A stretch of 12,344 nt of DNA. Source: CAVPRW01 sp046727435 [NCBI: bacterium]. Lineage in GTDB: Bacteria > Tectomicrobia > Entotheonellia > J063. The notes under the pieces are model-generated. The model saw only the letters and a program-made list of their open reading frames with translations, was not told where the DNA came from and searched no databases. The stretch covers positions 1 to 12,344 of the forward strand of contig JBKPCR010000405.1 in the NCBI GenBank assembly GCA_046727435.1, in the 5' to 3' direction. Both the position numbers and the translations under genes were made by a program. This document shows, piece by piece, positions 1-7,183 of this stretch. Every line of letters begins with the position of its first letter. The stretch's first letter is position 1.

Positions 1-955
1 CCCCGACCCTTCCACTGGTCCAGGCCGGCGCCGGGGGCGGGGCATATCGGTGGCCCACCGGTTCAACAGCGGCCAGATGTCCTCAGCCGCCATCCATGTC
101 AACAGCAACGGCACCATCAACCTGATAACCGGCTCGGTGGACCTGAGCGGCAGCCGGGTCTCCATCGCCATGCAGGCCGCCGAGGCGCTGGGCCTGCGGG
201 CCGAAGATGTCAACCCCATGGTGGTGGACACCGATTCTATCGCATTCACCGCTGGCTCCGGCGGCAGCCGGATCACCTATGACACCGGCCTGGCGGCCAT
301 CGCTGCCGCCGAGGAAGTCAAGCGGCAGATGATTGCCCGCGCCGCCCGGATATGGGAGGTGCAGCCGGAGGACGTGGAGTTCCACAATGGGGTCTTCACC
401 TGCACGAGGAATCCGGCAGACCGCATGACCTACCGACAATTGGCGGGCCGACTCCTGCGCACTGGCGGCCCTATTACCAGTTCCGTCTCTACCAACAGCA
501 CTGGCGTGGGGTCCACTTTCGGCGGCAATATTGTGGACGTGGAGGTGGACACGGAGACCGGCAAGGTGGACATTCTGCGCTACACCGCCTTCATTGATGC
601 GGGCACCGCTGTCCACCCTGGCTACGTGGAAGGGCAGATCCAGGGGGCCACCACCCAGGGCATTGGCTGGGCGCTGAACGAGGAATACTTCTACACCAAA
701 GACGGCCTGATGGCCAACTCCACCTTCCTGGACTATCGCATGCCCACCAGCCTGGACGTGCCGATGATTGACGCCCAGATCGTGGAAGTCCCCAACCCGC
801 GGCATCCCTATGGGCTGCGCGGCGTGGGGGAGATACCCATCATCGCCCCGCTGGCCGCCCTGTCCAACGCCATCTACAATGCCATTGGCGTCCGCCTGAC
901 CAGGCTGCCGATGTCCCCCGGCGCCATCCTGGAAGCTCTGGAGGCCAAGCAGTAG
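1..955 (+). CDS. Xanthine dehydrogenase/aldehyde oxidase family molybdopterin-binding subunit, C-terminal part (5' end outside window)
   Basis: This is the C-terminal half of the large molybdenum-cofactor subunit of a xanthine dehydrogenase/CO dehydrogenase-type hydroxylase, which oxidises a carbon centre using water. The frame is open from base 2, and the family motif GRGIS lies just before a GTG at 50, so the gene very probably continues from outside the window and does not start at 50. Visible family features, numbered from the GTG at 50, are TGSVDLSGSR near 27-36, GSGGSRITYDTG near 69-80, VDVEVDTETGKVDI near 162-175, and YGLRGVGEIPI near 254-264. The Glu in GVGE (about residue 261) matches the family's catalytic Glu. 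The usual GQGS of the cofactor loop reads LSGS here. The natural partners, an FAD subunit and a 2Fe-2S subunit, are not visible. Substrate cannot be told. The stop is followed at once by a GC-rich hairpin (956-975). Confidence 0.88.
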   Translation, partial: PDPSTGPGRRRGRGISVAHRFNSGQMSSAAIHVNSNGTINLITGSVDLSGSRVSIAMQAAEALGLRAEDVNPMVVDTDSIAFTAGSGGSRITYDTGLAAIAAAEEVKRQMIARAARIWEVQPEDVEFHNGVFTCTRNPADRMTYRQLAGRLLRTGGPITSSVSTNSTGVGSTFGGNIVDVEVDTETGKVDILRYTAFIDAGTAVHPGYVEGQIQGATTQGIGWALNEEYFYTKDGLMANSTFLDYRMPTSLDVPMIDAQIVEVPNPRHPYGLRGVGEIPIIAPLAALSNAIYNAIGVRLTRLPMSPGAILEALEAKQ

Positions 956-959
956 GGGC

Positions 960-1020
960 GCTGCTTGCTGCGCCCTGGCTGCTTGCTGCGCCCCGGGTGG
1001 GGGTGGCGCTTGCTACGCCC
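960..1020 (+). repeat. Short direct repeats downstream of the molybdenum-hydroxylase gene
   Basis: Two identical 16-base units (960-975 and 978-993, GCTGCTTGCTGCGCCC) are spaced 18 bases apart. A third unit at 1005-1020 (GGCGCTTGCTACGCCC) differs at a few positions. Each unit contains a self-complementary GGCGC...GCGCC-like core, so the array can form alternative hairpins. The function is unknown. It may be a repetitive intergenic element of the donor genome of the adjacent gene. Confidence 0.6.
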
Positions 1021-1307
1021 GAAGCCTCACCCCCAAACTCCCTCCCCATCGGAGCCTGCCCTGTAGGCCCCCCCCTAGCGAAGGGCGATTTTTTGGCCAA
1101 GTGAGGCTGTTCTATGGCGCAAAGCTCCAGGGAAGCGGCAGTCATGCGTGTCAGAAATGTGCCTCCCAGGGCTCTGAGGAGCAGGGAGGGACGCAGCGAC
1201 AGGGTCTTGCAACGTGCTCTGTGCATCAGAAGGCGCCACACGGGCTCAGCGCACGGGTAATGCGTGTCACCAACCCCGTTGGAGTCGTTGCCCAGTGTCT
1301 ATTTGGC

Positions 1308-1313
1308 TATAAT
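1308..1313 (+). promoter_or_regulatory. Candidate -10 box of the lipocalin-like gene
   Basis: A perfect TATAAT lies 57 bases upstream of the ATG at 1370. The matching -35 is poor: TCGTTG at 17-bp spacing, or TTGCCC at 14-bp spacing. The call rests on the -10 alone and its position ahead of a gene with a purine-rich ribosome site. Confidence 0.35.
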
Positions 1314-1369
1314 TTTGACCTTCGCTACCCCGGGGCCTCCATGGACCACACGACGGAAAGGGGATCCCC

Positions 1370-1891
1370 ATGCACGCCATCATCGTGCGCACGACCGTAC
1401 CCATGCTCCTCGTCCTCACGCTCACCCTCAGTTTCGCTGGCGAACCGCCCACACCGCAGGCGTCATCGGCACCAAGCATCGAAGGTACCTACCAGTTCAT
1501 CTCGCGGCAGCTGCCAGATGGCACGATGCTCAGGCCGCCCAATATCACGGGGCTCTGCACGTATACGAAGAGTCGCAGAAACTTTAACATTGTCGAGAAG
1601 GACGCGACGGGCAAATTCTCCTCGACCTCCAGAGTGTCTACCTATAAGCTGACGGCCACCGAGCACAGCGAGACACTCCTCTTCCATATCGTTAACAACC
1701 AAATCGGTGGTAAGGACATCGTCTACGACCTCTCAGGTCAGACCGGTAGCGCACCCGTAACGGTGGAAGCTGGGCGTATCCAGTTCAAGACGCCTTTGAG
1801 TACCAGTCAACGATCATATGTCTTCGAGGGGAACAAGTGGACATCGACGAACGCCGAGGGCAGCACGGATGTGTGGGAAAAGGTCGAGTAG
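1370..1891 (+). CDS. Secreted lipocalin-like domain protein, 173 aa
   Basis: A small exported protein. The N-terminus (residues 1-24) has a basic start, a hydrophobic core rich in Leu/Val (about 9-22) and a plausible signal peptidase I site near FAG/EPP, so the mature part is about 150 residues and probably periplasmic. The mature part has the look of the lipocalin-like beta-barrel family: GTYQFISRQLPDGT (about 39-52), a GLCTYTKSRRNFN segment (about 61-73), a VSTYKL strand, then ETLLFHIVNN, and a C-terminal WEKVE. No ligand can be assigned. The start is the ATG after a GGAAAGGGG purine run. A TATAAT lies 57 bases upstream and no gene is close enough downstream for a clear operon. Family assignment is from remembered sequence style. 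Confidence 0.72.
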   Translation: MHAIIVRTTVPMLLVLTLTLSFAGEPPTPQASSAPSIEGTYQFISRQLPDGTMLRPPNITGLCTYTKSRRNFNIVEKDATGKFSSTSRVSTYKLTATEHSETLLFHIVNNQIGGKDIVYDLSGQTGSAPVTVEAGRIQFKTPLSTSQRSYVFEGNKWTSTNAEGSTDVWEKVE

Positions 1892-2173
1892 GGGGAGCCG
1901 AGAGAGACCTCGCGACTCGTGAGTCGGCGGAATTCCCCATGGGGATAAAGGAAGTCTTGGCCATGTTTGGCGTGTGACCGTCAGAAAAGTTCCGGGAGGC
2001 CTCCTCTTCTGGCGCTCGACTGATGAGGATCGCCCACATGCCACAGCACTATCTCAACGCGTACAGACTGCACGCAGCACAGGCCGGTCACATCCCAGCC
2101 GACGCCGGCCTGGATCACGCGGGCGGACATCCGCTCCTGCCCCATCATCACGTCTGCACAAGGAGGGCTTCCG

Positions 2174-2520
2174 ATGCACATCGAACCAGGCCGCATGGTG
2201 CCCTCGGCTACGGCAAGTTCTTTCGGTCGGACCGCATCGTCGGGCTTGAGCCGATTGAAGCAGGCCGAGGGCCGGGGCAACGCACCAAAGTGTATGTTGA
2301 ACAGCTGGCCACGCCCATCATTGCCTCGCGCTCAGACGGGGCGATCCTCAGCGATATGGTCGAGTTGCCCCGGGAGATTACCAAAATCCGGGAGCAGCGG
2401 GAGCTGTGAAGCGATCTGCTGGACACCCTCAGCGAGATCAATCCGTTGTTGTGCTCCATTTTCCGGGATCAAGGGAAGTGGGATCTTGACCGTGTCGAAG
2501 AGCGGATTCGCGACGTGTAG
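2174..2520 (+). pseudogene. RemA-like (DUF370-type) protein gene, broken by a frameshift and an in-frame UGA
   Basis: A strong AGGAGG (2161-2166) sits 7 bases before the ATG at 2174. The frame begins MHIEPGRMVP and then goes off register near 2201-2204. One base lower, the protein continues as LGYGKFFRSDRIVGLEPIE, then RTKVYVEQL, then SRSDGAILSDMVELP. A UGA stops it at 2407-2409. After the UGA the same frame runs on for 36 sensible codons (SDLLDTLSEINPLL through RVEERIRDV) to a TAG at 2518-2520. The pattern G-Y-G-K-F plus R-I-V-G, and a later RT-K-V plus S-D-G-A-I-L, resembles RemA/DUF370 proteins, DNA-binding regulators of matrix or biofilm genes in Bacillus. Loss of one C from a CCCC run would explain the frameshift. 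Broken-gene status is clear from sequence. The RemA link is a moderate inference. Confidence 0.6.
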
Positions 2521-2569
2521 CGCGACGATGACGAGTAACTTGCTCCTGTCGCGAGACGGAGGTGCCTTC

Positions 2570-3369
2570 ATGCGTCATCCGGTGCATGGCTTGGCGCGCC
2601 TCACGCCTCTCCTCCTGACCCTGGCCTGCTCTTCACGACCAGCCTCACCTTCGCCGTCGCCATTGGCGATCAGGTGGGGCTCAAAGCCACGAATCAGGCT
2701 GGTGTCCCCCTGCACGCAGAACCGCGTGGCACGAACGATTTCCAACGTGTGCCGGACGGCACGAAGGCGACGGTCATTGATGTGGCACAAGAGGGCCGAT
2801 GGGTGCAACTGTCCCTGCCTGATGGTCGCACCGGCTGGCTCACCTCGTGCTACGTGCGTAGCCCTGTGACCGGGGCTCCATCACCCGGAACCTCCCCCGC
2901 CACCACGAAACCCCAGCGCATTGAGGAAGGCATCGTCGAGCGCGTAGCCGACGGCGATACCATCACCATGATTACTCCTAATCAAACCAAGCTGCGCATT
3001 CGGATGCTGGGGATTGATGCGCCAGAAACCCCTAAAGGCACGAAATTCCCGGGTCAGACCTATGGTCCGGAAGCCGAGGCCTATCTCAAGCGGCTGGTCG
3101 AGGGCAAGCGCGTGACCGTAGAGATGTATGGTGTCGATCGATACAAGCGGTTGCTCTCGACGATTTTCATCGATAGGAAGGACATCAACCTGGCCATGAT
3201 CGAGGTCGGCCTCGCAGAGGTGTATCGCGGTCCCGAATCCGGCAACCCCTATAAGGTGCAGTACCAGGCGGCGGAAGAGGCCGCACAAGCCGCGAAGAAA
3301 GGCATGTGGATACTGCGTGACACGTATGAGAGTCCCCGCGCCTACCGCAGGCGGGTGGGCATCAGTTAG
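2570..3369 (+). CDS. Secreted SH3-domain thermonuclease (SNase family), signal peptide out of frame with the enzyme
   Basis: A staphylococcal-nuclease-like enzyme that would hydrolyse DNA or RNA with Ca2+, outside the cytoplasm. The continuous enzyme frame is 2674-3369 (231 codons from a GTG). It contains an SH3-like domain (about residues 1-62, GWLTSCYVR at its end), a Pro/Thr linker (63-80) and the nuclease fold (85-215). Expected catalytic and metal residues are all present: D93 and D95 in DGDT, R110, D115, E118 and R159, with the R-x4-D-x2-E spacing of the family. The best start is the ATG at 2570, six bases after GGAGGT, which encodes a signal peptide start MRHPVHGLARLTPLLLTLA. Near 2620-2630 the frame must shift by one base to join LFTTSLTFAVA and the mature IGDQVG. 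This is either a recent disabling mutation or a one-base consensus error. Confidence 0.82.
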
Positions 3370-3394
3370 CCGGCATTTAAGAGCAAATTGCACA

Positions 3395-3997
3395 TTAGTG
3401 TACGGGATAGCCGCAACGCTTGAACCAGCCCCGGGCATCCATGTGACTGACAGTGGTCATGGCCTCCGCTATCGCCTCGTCGAGTGCCGCCCGCGTGCGC
3501 GCCTTGGCCTTGCGCAGAGCCGTTTTGCGCTTCGACCAACAGGGTTCTATGGGCGACAGATCAGGCGAATACGGCGGCAAATAGAGGAGCCGGGCCCCGC
3601 GTCGAGCGAGGGCCTGTTGGATGCCAACCGCCTTGTGCGCCTGCAGATTGTCCATCGCGACAACGTCGCCAGAGGCCAGCGTGGGCCCCAGCACCCGCCG
3701 CACATAGGTACGAAACACGTCGGTGTCGGTCGCACTGTCGACGGTCATCACGGCTTGGAGACCTTGTCGCCCCAAAGCTCCCAGCATGGTCACATTCGCA
3801 CCGAAGTTTTGGGGAACGGCACCGATCACCCGCGCCCCCTTGGGCGCGCGGCCATACAGGCGCGTCATGGCCAGATTGACACCCGATTCATCCACGAACT
3901 TCAAGCGCCGGAGGTCGAGCGCTGCGAGCCGCTGGCGGTAGCTGGTGCGCGCTTGCTGGACACGCGTAATCTCCCGCTCGCTGGCGTGGAGTGGCTT
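3395..3997 (-). CDS. IS630 transposase orfB: DDE catalytic part
   Basis: Catalytic half of the IS630 transposase. Read in the -1 frame after the A7 slippery run it begins with Lys-Pro-Leu-His and continues without a stop to the TGA/TAG end at 3395. From the first Met (base 3904) the acidic triad is D5 in FVDESG, D85 in VAMDNLQAHK and E120 in YSPDLSPIEPCWS, giving the DD34E spacing of the IS630/Tc1-mariner group. The C-terminus GWFKRCGYP is also typical. An isolated start at 3904 would lack about 31 conserved upstream residues of the joined protein, so expression as a frameshift fusion with orfA (about 316 aa in all) is more likely than independent translation. The triad is intact, so the element could be active. 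Confidence 0.85.
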   Translation of the reverse strand, partial: KPLHASEREITRVQQARTSYRQRLAALDLRRLKFVDESGVNLAMTRLYGRAPKGARVIGAVPQNFGANVTMLGALGRQGLQAVMTVDSATDTDVFRTYVRRVLGPTLASGDVVAMDNLQAHKAVGIQQALARRGARLLYLPPYSPDLSPIEPCWSKRKTALRKAKARTRAALDEAIAEAMTTVSHMDARGWFKRCGYPVH

Positions 3998-4344
3998 TTT
4001 TTGCGGGGGAGCCTCAGCTGCGTCACCAGGCGCGACACGGTCGGCACGCTGACGCGCAGCCCCCGCTGGGTGTAGAGATGGGCACAGAGCTCTTGCAGGG
4101 TAGCGTCAGATTGTTCTTGAACCAGCTGGCGCACGACAGCCAACGCCACCTCATCGCACAGCCCTTGGCGGCCGCCGGGGTGCGGGCGGGGCTTGATGTC
4201 ACCAGTCATTCGGCGGCGTCGCATTAACTTCTCGATAAATGATTGACTGACCCCAAAGAACGCGGCAATGGCCCGCTGTGAGCCGAGCCGCTGGTCACAC
4301 GCCCTGAGGATTTTCTGTCGGAGGTCGAGAGAATAGGCTTTCAT
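3901..4344 (-). CDS. IS630 transposase orfA: N-terminal helix-turn-helix part
   Basis: DNA-binding half of the IS630 transposase. The ATG at 4344 begins MKAYSLDLRQKILRACD, the standard opening of this family; an in-frame extension up to 4380 uses TTG and lies in the inverted repeat, so it is not preferred. Residues about 5-50 form the first HTH (QRAIAAFFGVSQSFIEKLMRR), and a second lies in SVPTVSRLVTQL at about 98-110. The family sequence stops making sense after LPRKK at the run of seven A (minus strand, 4002-3996). The out-of-frame tail to 3901 (HSTPASGRLRV...) is therefore a by-product unless ribosomes fail to shift. Joining in the -1 frame restores KKKPLHASERE and the catalytic part. Confidence 0.83.
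   Translation of the reverse strand: MKAYSLDLRQKILRACDQRLGSQRAIAAFFGVSQSFIEKLMRRRRMTGDIKPRPHPGGRQGLCDEVALAVVRQLVQEQSDATLQELCAHLYTQRGLRVSVPTVSRLVTQLRLPRKKSHSTPASGRLRVSSKRAPATASGSQRSTSGA
3995..4002 (-). promoter_or_regulatory. A7-G slippery run for -1 frameshifting in the IS630 transposase
   Basis: The minus-strand codons CGC AAA AAA AGC span a run of seven A followed by G. Slipping back one base after the second AAA makes the next codon AAG and joins orfA to orfB, giving Lys-Lys-Lys-Pro. Either ribosomal -1 frameshifting or polymerase slippage on the homopolymer could do this. Such control is known in IS630 elements. The alternative is a simple frameshift mutation. Confidence 0.6.
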
Positions 4345-4393
4345 GCCATTGAGCCTACCTCTCCCCTCCCGTACATACAAGCGATAACCGCTC

Positions 4394-5033
4394 TAATATA
4401 GCGTCCAGCATGCTGCATGCATTAGAAGATTATTTGCGAAATTCGGCCTCGATCACGGCGTAGGCCACTTCGTATGTTCATATGGACGAGAGCCCAAAGT
4501 AGGAATGACTCGACACCCATTCTTGAGGCGTCCCTCCCCAGACGTCTTGCGGGGAGCAACGCCTCCCATCTAATATCGGAGAGGACGTAAGAGAATACGT
4601 CGTTCCTGAGCCCCGTGTGAGGATGCGCGGAGGGTGGTCAACTCTGCTGGGAGACATCTGGAGTGATGGCCAGCCACCCTGCACTTGACCGGCGCAGCCT
4701 CCAGTGCCTTGTGGCTCAGGCGTCTCAGACGGTTGCACTGGATTCGTGTGATGACAGGTGAATACCCTTCCTGTGCGTACTCCTCTGCATATGTGCTTAC
4801 GGCGTCGGCGGGAAAGGCTCCCCGTACCTCTGCGTGCATACCCGCTTCACGGCCTGGGCATCAGTCGCTCCCGTGGGGCATGTGCCTCTTTTCCAAATCT
4901 TGCTCAGGTTCGGTTTCTCGTCAATGAATCGCGCTACATTTAGACGACTCACCGGCCATACGCGGTTGGTTACGACGATGCACTTAAGGTCAGCTCGAAT
5001 AACGGACTAGGATCACCCTGACAGATGAAGGCA
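4394..5033. other. Non-coding or degenerate stretch between IS630 and IS6 elements
   Basis: About 640 bases without a gene I can recognise. Open frames at 4478-4738 and 4570-4839 (minus) and 4685-4943 (plus) overlap each other, carry no motif and lack family resemblance. The minus-strand stretch around 4730-4800 reads somewhat protein-like (YAEEYAQEGYSPVITRIQ) but loses register at once, so a decayed gene fragment is possible. The local base composition is ordinary. Confidence 0.4.
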
Positions 5034-5096
5034 GGATGTGTCGCAATTTTTCGTAAGTAGAAGATTTGCGGTGAGTTGTCCACGTCAGTGAGGGGA

Positions 5097-5285
5097 TTAT
5101 GCAGCCAAGGCGTAGAACTGTGCGGCCGGGGTCAGCCCTTCTGCTCCCTCCTCAGCCACCCGCTGCCCTTTCTTGAGCATGTGCATGAGCTCAACTCCAG
5201 CCAGCGTGCATTGGGCCGCCTCAAAGGACTTAAAGCCGAGCATCAGCCGAGTCAGCCGCTTCACTGTTCGATGATCTTGTTCAAT
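5097..5285 (-). pseudogene. IS6 transposase, C-terminal piece (62 codons)
   Basis: Minus-strand frame starting with the codon for Ile before EQDHRTVKR (Glu codon at 5282-5280), then LMLGFKSFEAAQCTLAG, ELMHMLKKGQ and ending QFYALAA with TAA at 5099-5097. The Glu of EQDHR is the third catalytic acid of the IS6 DDE domain. The frame stays open upstream to 5408, but that part (ETGRLPGPTELDLTGPDQ) is not IS6 sequence and belongs to the inserted segment. Length and content exactly complement the N-terminal piece at 7184-7678. Confidence 0.82.
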
Positions 5286-5578
5286 GGTATGGTTACAAAT
5301 GACAACGTTTGCCTGATCCGGCCCTGTCAGGTCCAGCTCCGTTGGTCCCGGCAGCCGTCCCGTTTCCGCCCTCGCACACCTGACGACCTTCTCGATGAGA
5401 CATCTCATCGGGAGGGGAGCCCTGACACGCCACGGGCAGATACGGCGGCCATTCCAGCCAACGGCGGACGGGGCGCGGCGATGGGATCAGGTGTACCAAG
5501 ACCGGCGGCCCTGGACGACACCGACCGAGCCGTCCACCGTGCCCGCCCCCTCTCTCGCACGACAGGGGGAGGTGACGC
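5286..5578 (+). other. Upstream region of the serine recombinase pseudogene
   Basis: Very GC-rich, with no confident gene. A plus-strand frame opening at 5395 (RRWDQVYQ near 5485-5510) overlaps the recombinase start and ends at 5757. It could be a decayed small ORF that preceded the recombinase, but I cannot name it. The end of the region, GGGGGAGGTGACGC (5566-5578), is a good ribosome site for the recombinase. Confidence 0.35.
5393..5410. repeat. 18-bp palindrome CGATGAGA-CA-TCTCATCG
   Basis: Perfect 8-bp arms around a central non-palindromic CA. The dyad continues weakly outwards (5 of the next 10 positions can pair). It lies about 170 bp upstream of the serine recombinase. Large serine recombinases act on inverted-repeat attachment sites with a central dinucleotide, so an attachment site or an operator is possible. 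It is not at the segment's edge, which argues against a used crossover site. Confidence 0.4.
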
Positions 5579-7183
5579 CTGAGCATCGCGATCGATGGCC
5601 GGGTATCGACCGCCCGGCAGACGCTGGCCCAAACCATTGCACAGCAGGTCGAGCGCCTCCTCGCGCACGTCCATGCCCCAGGCGAGACCCTGCGTCCCGA
5701 GCAGATCTTCCGCGACGATGGGTATCGTGGTGCCACGCTGAACCGACCGGGGCTTGACCGCTGACGTGACCAGGGGCAAGAGGGGGCGTTCGCCCGGGTC
5801 GTCATCGCGCGTCCGGATCGTCTGGCACGCCACGATGTCCATCAGATGCTGCGGTGGGAGGAATGCGCTCGCGTGGGATGCCGTGTCGAGTGCCTCGATC
5901 AGCCGATGGGTCAGGCCCCCCAGGCGCCTCTGCTCCTGCACATTCGCGGGGCCGTGGCCGCAGATGAACGCACATTCATGGCCGAACGGAGGCGACGGGG
6001 ACGCCAGCGGAAGCTCCAGGCCGGGGTTCTTCTGCCCTGGACCGTCCCTCCCGATGGCTCTCGCCGGCCTCCAGACCGGCCGCGTGATCCGGCGGGCGTG
6101 CCGAGCGAGCCGACCGAAGGCCCCATCGTCCCGGAGGTCTTTGCCCGCGATCTGGCAGCGGACGGGACCCTGCTCGGTCTGGCCACGCCTCTCCTCCGGC
6201 TTGGCCTCAAGGCTCCGCGCGGGAATCGGCGCTGGAGCGCCGCGTCCCTCCATGGGCTCCTGTCGAACCCCGCCTAGACGGGAACACTCGACATCGGCCG
6301 GACCCAGGCGCGGCCGGCACGGCTCCGGCGCTCGGCCACGCAGCCCCTGGGGAAACCCGCCGCCCGTCAGGATCCCACGCCGCCCGCGTGGTGGACCTTG
6401 GTCACCACCATCCCGGCGTGGGTGAGTCAGGAGGATTGTGAGCGCGGTCAAGCTCAACTGGCCCTCAACACGCCGCGAGCCTCTCGACACAACACGACCC
6501 AGGCCTCCCGCTTCCGGGCGTTGGGCAGTTGTGGCGTGTGCCAGTCCGCCGGCATGGCACGGACGACGCCACCTGGACATCGCGATGATGTCTGTCGCTG
6601 TGCGGCCCAACCCTTCTACTCGCAGCCTGAGCAACGCTGTACGGCGCGGGACAGCCCGGCCCACCAGCTCGATGCCCGTGTCTGGCCAGACGTGTGTGAC
6701 CGCCGCACCCCTCCCGAGGGGATGACCTACGCCTTGCCGCGCGCACATGGGGGCTCTTGGCGCCCGCAGGCACTCCAAGCCCGCAAAGACGCCCGACGCA
6801 ACGGCCAGGGGAGTGGCGCGCAGCCGCTTGAACGCCGGACAGAAGCCTATCTGCAGCGCGTCATCCCTTGAGCCGAAGACCAGCGGCGACGTCACGATCT
6901 CGAGCAGAAGCCGCAAGCCTTGGCGACATAGGAGCCACAGTTCGTGGTCCAGGTGGATCGGCAGGGACAGCTCGTGGAGAGGGGACAAGCCATCGCGGCC
7001 TTCTGTCAGCGTGTACAGGCGGGCTTAGCCCAGGCCACATGCGCACAGAAACGGACCCTGGTGGAACGCCTGATTGATCGGGTCCGTGTGGCGAATGGTG
7101 ATGGAGAAATCCGCGACGCCATCCCGACCCATCCTCGCGGCGAGATGACACGTTTTTGTCAATTGCGTCAAGACTATTTCCAG
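5579..7183 (+). pseudogene. Large serine recombinase, single-frame pseudogene with four stop codons and lost start
   Basis: One uninterrupted frame without indels, broken by TGA 5762-5764, TAG 6275-6277, TGA 6869-6871 and TAG 6929-6931. A good ribosome site precedes CTG at 5579, where the family has ATG. Domains: N-terminal resolvase fold (5579-about 5990) with the catalytic Ser in GRVSTARQ (TCG 5606-5608) and RDDGYRGATLNRPGLDR. The recombinase domain (about 6020-6340) holds LLPWTVPPDGSR and RGNRRWSAASLHGLLSNPA. A zinc-ribbon (about 6520-6700) has CGVC and VCRC, and a coiled-coil stretch follows (about 6740-7060) with ERLIDRVRV after it. Conserved Tyr are changed to Asp (5594, 6053, 6584, 6587) and many Leu to Arg. 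Most such changes are T-to-G or A-to-C. The C-terminus reads straight into IS6 DNA. Such proteins integrate or excise mobile DNA. This copy is dead. Confidence 0.85.

Larger units (their letters stand above)
956..1369. other. Intergenic spacer with short GC-rich repeats; no gene recognised
   Basis: No convincing gene lies here. Directly after the upstream stop there is a 6-bp GC stem (956-961 with 970-975, 8-nt loop) that could act as a weak terminator, though no T tract follows. The loop and arm belong to a 16-base direct repeat, GCTGCTTGCTGCGCCC, at 960-975 and 978-993 (period 18), with a degenerate third copy at 1005-1020. From about 1090 the base style becomes less GC-rich. The open frames at 1101-1652 and 1264-1587 show no family signature and are probably chance. 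Confidence 0.5.
3380..4394 (-). mobile_element. IS630-family insertion sequence, about 1.01 kb
   Basis: The element is bounded by imperfect terminal inverted repeats, 3381-3407 and the complement of 4367-4393. Each is 27 bases with 17 identical positions; the outer GAGC and the inner TGTACGGGA match exactly. IS630 elements insert at TA. The right end is followed by TA (4394-4395). On the left the two adjoining bases are AA, with TA one base further out, so the left edge is uncertain by a base or has mutated. Length and content (HTH protein plus DD34E integrase core across a frameshift) fit the family. The insertion lies 11 bases beyond the thermonuclease stop. Confidence 0.8.
5286..7183 (+). 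mobile_element. Segment inserted in the IS6 transposase gene, carrying a serine recombinase pseudogene
   Basis: About 1.9 kb separates the codons for LNNI and IEQDHR of the IS6 transposase. Left edge: after GTTCAAT (ending 5285). Right edge: before AATATTATT (from 7184). There is no clear target duplication apart from AAT on both sides, which is compatible with serine-recombinase integration, where only a short core is shared. The segment is much richer in GC than the IS6 sequence on both sides. It holds 293 bases of upstream DNA with an 18-base palindrome (5393-5410) and then the recombinase reading frame, which runs to the right edge without its own stop, so the right end may be truncated. 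Confidence 0.6.

Noticed and set aside
83-805. 240-codon minus-strand frame opposite the molybdenum-hydroxylase gene
   Set aside because: A shadow of the plus-strand gene, His/Val/Gly-rich with no motif.
1101-1652. Plus-strand frames at 1101-1652 and 1264-1587
   Set aside because: They overlap the signal-peptide protein in other frames, are low-complexity Arg/Ser/Pro-rich, and have no ribosome site.
4478-4943. Overlapping short frames on both strands between the two IS elements
   Set aside because: No recognisable motif and mutually overlapping. A decayed fragment is possible but cannot be supported.
5395-5757. 120-codon plus-strand ORF ahead of and overlapping the recombinase
   Set aside because: The second half is the recombinase region out of frame. 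The first part (RRWDQVYQ) may be a decayed small ORF but I cannot assign it.
5405-6988. Very long minus-strand open frame (527 codons) opposite the recombinase pseudogene
   Set aside because: The plus strand has clear recombinase homology in one frame. The antisense frame has no family motif and is open because the segment is depleted of A and T.
5579-7183. Diversity-generating retroelement variable region as cause of the clustered substitutions
   Set aside because: Changes are both A-to-C and T-to-G on the coding strand and spread over 1.6 kb. No template repeat or reverse transcriptase is seen.
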